Positions 6,213 to 8,446 of a DNA stretch of 8,446 bases are shown in pieces. The stretch comes from CAWEEP01 sp963808125 (GTDB lineage Bacteria; Chloroflexota; Dormibacteria; Aeolococcales; Aeolococcaceae). A program made the translations under genes and the position numbers. A model generated the notes under the pieces. It was not told the origin of the DNA and made no database searches. It worked only from the letters and a program-made list of their open reading frames with translations. Positions within the stretch are counted from its first letter, which is position 1, and every line of letters begins with the position of its first letter. The stretch covers positions 1-8,446 of the forward strand of contig CAWEEP010000023.1 in the NCBI GenBank assembly GCA_963808125.1, written 5' to 3'.

Positions 6213-6902
6213 ATGTCCCAGACCGACCTGGAACCGCTTTCCGACTTCGGCTCCGCCGCGCCCGGCAGCCTCGCCGAGCGGATGCAGGGCATCCGCGACC
6301 TGGTGTTGCAGATGGGTGACGAAGTCGACCGCGCCATCGTCCGCTGCACGCGGGGGCTGACGGCGCGCGACGTCGACGTATGCGCCGGGGTCATCCGGGA
6401 CGATGCCCAGGTCAACGCCATGCTGGTGGCCGCACGCGAGCTGAGCATCGCCGTCCTCGCCCGCGCCTCGGCGCCGGCCGATCTGCGCGAGGCCATGGGA
6501 CTGCTGCACACGGCCAGCGAGTTGGAACGCATCGCCGACCACTGCGCCAACATCGCGCGCATCGGCCGCGACCTCGCCGACCTACCGCCCTTCGGCCATC
6601 ACGTCGACATCGCCCGGCTGTCTGAGGCGTGCAGTGAGCAGCTGCGCGATATCCTCGGTGCGGTGATCGCCGCGACGCGGCCCGTGCCCGCGCCGTGGCC
6701 GCGCGAGACGACCGTGTCAACCGCATCTACCACGGGGTCGTCGACGAGCTGATCAAGCCCATGACGAGTACGGGGGACCTCGTGTACGCGGGACCAGGCT
6801 GATCATGGCCGGCAGAACTTCGAGCGGATCGGCGACCGTGTCACTAACGTCGCCGAGGACCTCCTGTACCGTGAAAACGGGGAGATCGTCGATCTGGGCT
6901 GA
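6213..6902 (+). CDS. phoU: Phosphate signalling protein PhoU (three frameshifts as given)
   Basis: PhoU links the Pst phosphate transporter to the PhoR-type sensor kinase and restrains phosphate uptake. It consists of two three-helix repeats. The first is intact, with the metal-binding motif ELERIADHCANIARIGRDL (103-121). The frame is lost after residue about 153. The second repeat is recoverable only by adding one base at each of three places: about 6671-6674, 6788-6792 and 6813-6816. It then reads AARDDRVNRIYHGVVDELI followed by LIMAGRNFERIGDRVTNVAE, the second E-R-I-G-D-x-x-x-N motif, and ends at TGA 6900-6902. The corrected length is 230 aa, usual for PhoU. Read literally, the protein ends at 6752 after a nonsense tail. 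All three changes are missing bases, clustered within 150 bp. It is monocistronic, divergent from pheA and convergent with pstA. Confidence 0.85.
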
Positions 6903-6937
6903 GCGGCGTCCGGCATCGGCCCCCGCTCGATCCCGCC

Positions 6938-7796
6938 TCAGACGTCGAGCCGCGCCACCATCCGCCGCGAGCGGGCGGTGATGAGCCGGGCCGCCCAGGA
7001 TGAGGAAGAGGATGAGCAGGATGGTCACCGCCGCCGAGGCGCTGGCCAGCGCCTGGGCCCCCGCGCTGGGGAGCGAGACGTCGGTGTACGTCACGTAGGT
7101 GACATAGCCCACCGGGTTCAGGGGGCCGCTGGGGTTGGCGTCGGTGAAACCGGCGGTGAAGAGGAGCGGCGCCGTCTCACCGGTGGAGATGGCCAGCGCC
7201 AGAACCAGCCCCGAGACGATCCCCGGCAGGGCGGGTGGCAGCAGGATCTTGCGGATGGTGGTGAGGCGGGTCAGGCCCACGGCCATGGCCGCCTCGCGCA
7301 GGCTGCGCGGCACCTGGGCGAAGGAGACCTCGGTGATCTTGATGATGTACGGAATGATGAGAACGGAGAGGGCGAGGATGCCGCCCAGCAGCGAGAAGCC
7401 CCAATGGAGCCTGACGACGAGGAGCAGGTAGCCGACGTAGCCGATGACGATCGACGGCACCCCGGCGAGCACCTCGGAGAAGAAGCGGAGCACGGCGCCG
7501 AATCGCTTGGGTGCGAACTCGGCGATGTAGACGCCGCTCAAGATGCCGATGGGGCCGGCGATGACGAGCACGCCGATGCCCAGCGTGAGCGTGCCGAGAA
7601 TGGCGTTTTGCAGGCCCAGCGCTCCAGAGCGCGTGGTCGTGGTCAGCAGTGTCACCCGGAGCACCGGGACCGCCTTGCCGACGACGCCGATGATGATGGC
7701 GGCCGACGGCGCGACGACGATGCACAGGGCGACGGCACAGAGCACCCAGAAGGCGATGCCGCGCGCGTGGCGGGCGGGGTGTCGCTTAGATTCCAC
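6938..7796 (-). CDS. pstA: Phosphate ABC transporter permease PstA (frameshifted near its end)
   Basis: One of the two membrane subunits of the high-affinity phosphate importer PstSCAB. The GTG start at 7796 overlaps the end of pstC by 11 nt. Hydrophobic segments lie near residues 15-40, 65-90, 106-129, 134-152, 192-215 and 252-267. The EAA loop that docks on PstB is REAAMAVGLTRLTTIRKI (167-184), and STGETAPLLFTAG (204-216) is a PstA hallmark. After residue 267 (ILFLIL) the given frame runs into an unrelated tail down to 6753. Removing one base in the CCC run at 6994-6996 restores AARLITARSRRMVARLDV and a stop at 6938-6940, for 285 aa, the normal PstA end. pstB does not follow, which is unusual. 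Phosphate-starvation control is typical of the family, but no Pho box lies in the window. Confidence 0.92.
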
Positions 7797-8446
7797 GGCC
7801 GACCGGGAGGGCGTCGGTGCTGACGCGGCGGACGATGAGGCGGCCGGCGAGGTTCGTCGCCAGGCTGATGAACAGGAGCAGCACTCCCAGCTCGGCCAAG
7901 GCGCTGAGGGCCATGTGCGTGTAGTCGGTGAAGGCGCTGTCCAGTGTGGAGGCGATGGTGGCCGCGATGGTGGAGGTGGAGGAGAAGATGGTGTGCGGCA
8001 GCACGGTGAGGTCGCCGACGATGAGCAGCACGGCGATGGTCTCGCCCAGGGCGCGACCCCAGCCGAGCAGGGTGGCGGCGATGATGCCGCTGCGGATGTA
8101 CGGGATGGTGACGACGCGGACCGTCTCGTAGCGCGTCATACCGAGCGCCAGGGCGCCCTCCTTGGCCAGGACCGGCACCCTCTTCACCAGCTCGCGCGTG
8201 GTCGAAGCGACGATGGGGATGACCATCAGCGCGAGCACGAGCGAGGCGGTGAGCAGCCCTTCGCCGAAGCCGACCGGGCCCTTGAAGAAGGGGATGATTC
8301 GGCCCAGCTGGCTGATCGCCGGGTAGATGTGCGCCACGGCGAAGGGGCCGAAGATGGTATCCCCAGAGGCCGAAGACGACGCTGGGGATGCCCGCCAGCA
8401 GGTCGACGAAGGTGGAGAGAACGCCTTGCAGACGCTGGGGTATCCA
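7786..8446 (-). CDS. pstC: Phosphate ABC transporter permease PstC (5' end beyond window; frameshifted as given)
   Basis: Partner of PstA in the phosphate channel. Only the C-terminal 219 or so residues are here; the N-terminal third lies off the right edge. The first visible residues, LSTFVDLLAGIPSVVFGLWG, are the strongly conserved PstC segment. The frame then breaks at about 8358-8364 (beside a CCCC run) and resumes as TIFGPFAVAHIYPAISQL when one base is removed. Further on are an EAA loop, EGALALGMTRYETVRVVTIP, and GWGRALGETIAVLLIVG, a PstC hallmark that includes the conserved GET. The frame ends at TAA 7786-7788, overlapping pstA by 11 nt, so the two are co-translated. Read literally, only a shorter protein starting near 8337 would be made; the upstream homology shows this is not the true start. 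Confidence 0.88.
   Translation of the reverse strand, partial: GYPSVCKAFSPPSSTCWRASPASSSASGDTIFGPFAVAHIYPAISQLGRIIPFFKGPVGFGEGLLTASLVLALMVIPIVASTTRELVKRVPVLAKEGALALGMTRYETVRVVTIPYIRSGIIAATLLGWGRALGETIAVLLIVGDLTVLPHTIFSSTSTIAATIASTLDSAFTDYTHMALSALAELGVLLLFISLATNLAGRLIVRRVSTDALPVGRGI

Noticed and set aside
5093..6562. Minus-strand 489-aa open frame containing the PheA N-terminus
   Set aside because: Only residues from the ATG at 6115 to about 5894 are real PheA. The upstream part is antisense to phoU and the downstream part is out of frame with the true PheA C-terminus.
6213..6902. Programmed ribosomal frameshifting in phoU
   Set aside because: Three separate shifts with no slippery heptamer or pseudoknot, together with indels in five other genes, make sequence error or decay far likelier.
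6753..6993. Long C-terminal extension of PstA in the literal frame
   Set aside because: The tail is antisense to phoU, and removing one base at 6994-6996 gives the normal PstA end.
6978..7823. Plus-strand open frame rich in Asp, Glu, Gln and Gly opposite pstA
   Set aside because: It is a shadow of the hydrophobic membrane protein on the other strand; it resembles no family.
1..8446. CRISPR array, insertion sequence, tRNA or prophage
   Set aside because: No regularly spaced repeats, transposase or integrase motifs, terminal repeats or tRNA-like folds were seen.

Overview
This is a high-GC window with tightly packed genes. It resembles an actinobacterium or a related high-GC Gram-positive-like lineage (Chloroflexota or Dormibacterota are alternatives). 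The clues are strong third-position GC bias, PadR control of a daunorubicin-type exporter, probable leaderless starts, and a TasA-like exported protein. I cannot name a species. No tRNA, rRNA, CRISPR array or mobile element is visible.

Layout. (1) 1-2375, minus strand: an operon padR, drrA-like ATPase, drrB-like permease (runs off the left edge), with ATGA overlaps at both junctions. Upstream is a good sigma70-type promoter whose -10 sits inside an imperfect palindrome, probably the PadR operator. (2) 2376-2543: that promoter plus a nested inverted-repeat cluster that may end transcription of the next gene. (3) 2544-3180, minus: a small secreted protein with a SipW/TasA-type N-terminus. (4) 3181-3370: a divergent spacer with a bulged hairpin. 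(5) 3371-5142, plus: a second two-gene ABC-2 exporter (BcrA-like ATPase and permease), probably leaderless. (6) 5173-6115, minus: pheA, prephenate dehydratase with an ACT domain, convergent with the exporter across a hairpin. (7) 6213-6902, plus: phoU. (8) 6938-8446, minus: pstA and 5'-truncated pstC, the membrane channel of the high-affinity phosphate transporter, convergent with phoU. pstS and pstB are not in the window.

The exporters probably move drugs, antibiotics or lipids, and the first one is controlled by its own PadR repressor. PstC and PstA form the phosphate channel, and PhoU is its usual signalling partner. PheA makes phenylpyruvate for phenylalanine synthesis and is unrelated to its neighbours.

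The most important caution is reading-frame integrity. Six of the ten genes (padR, the TasA-like gene, pheA, phoU, pstA, pstC) are intact only if one base is added or removed at one or more points, eight indels in all. About half fall in short G/C homopolymers. Conserved family sequence resumes immediately after each break, and the corrected lengths fit the families. Consensus error in the sequence is therefore more likely than gene decay. The four exporter genes need no correction. I see no convincing new biological system. The best leads are the PadR operator-promoter, the orphan TasA-like protein with four cysteines, and the structured intergenic segments.
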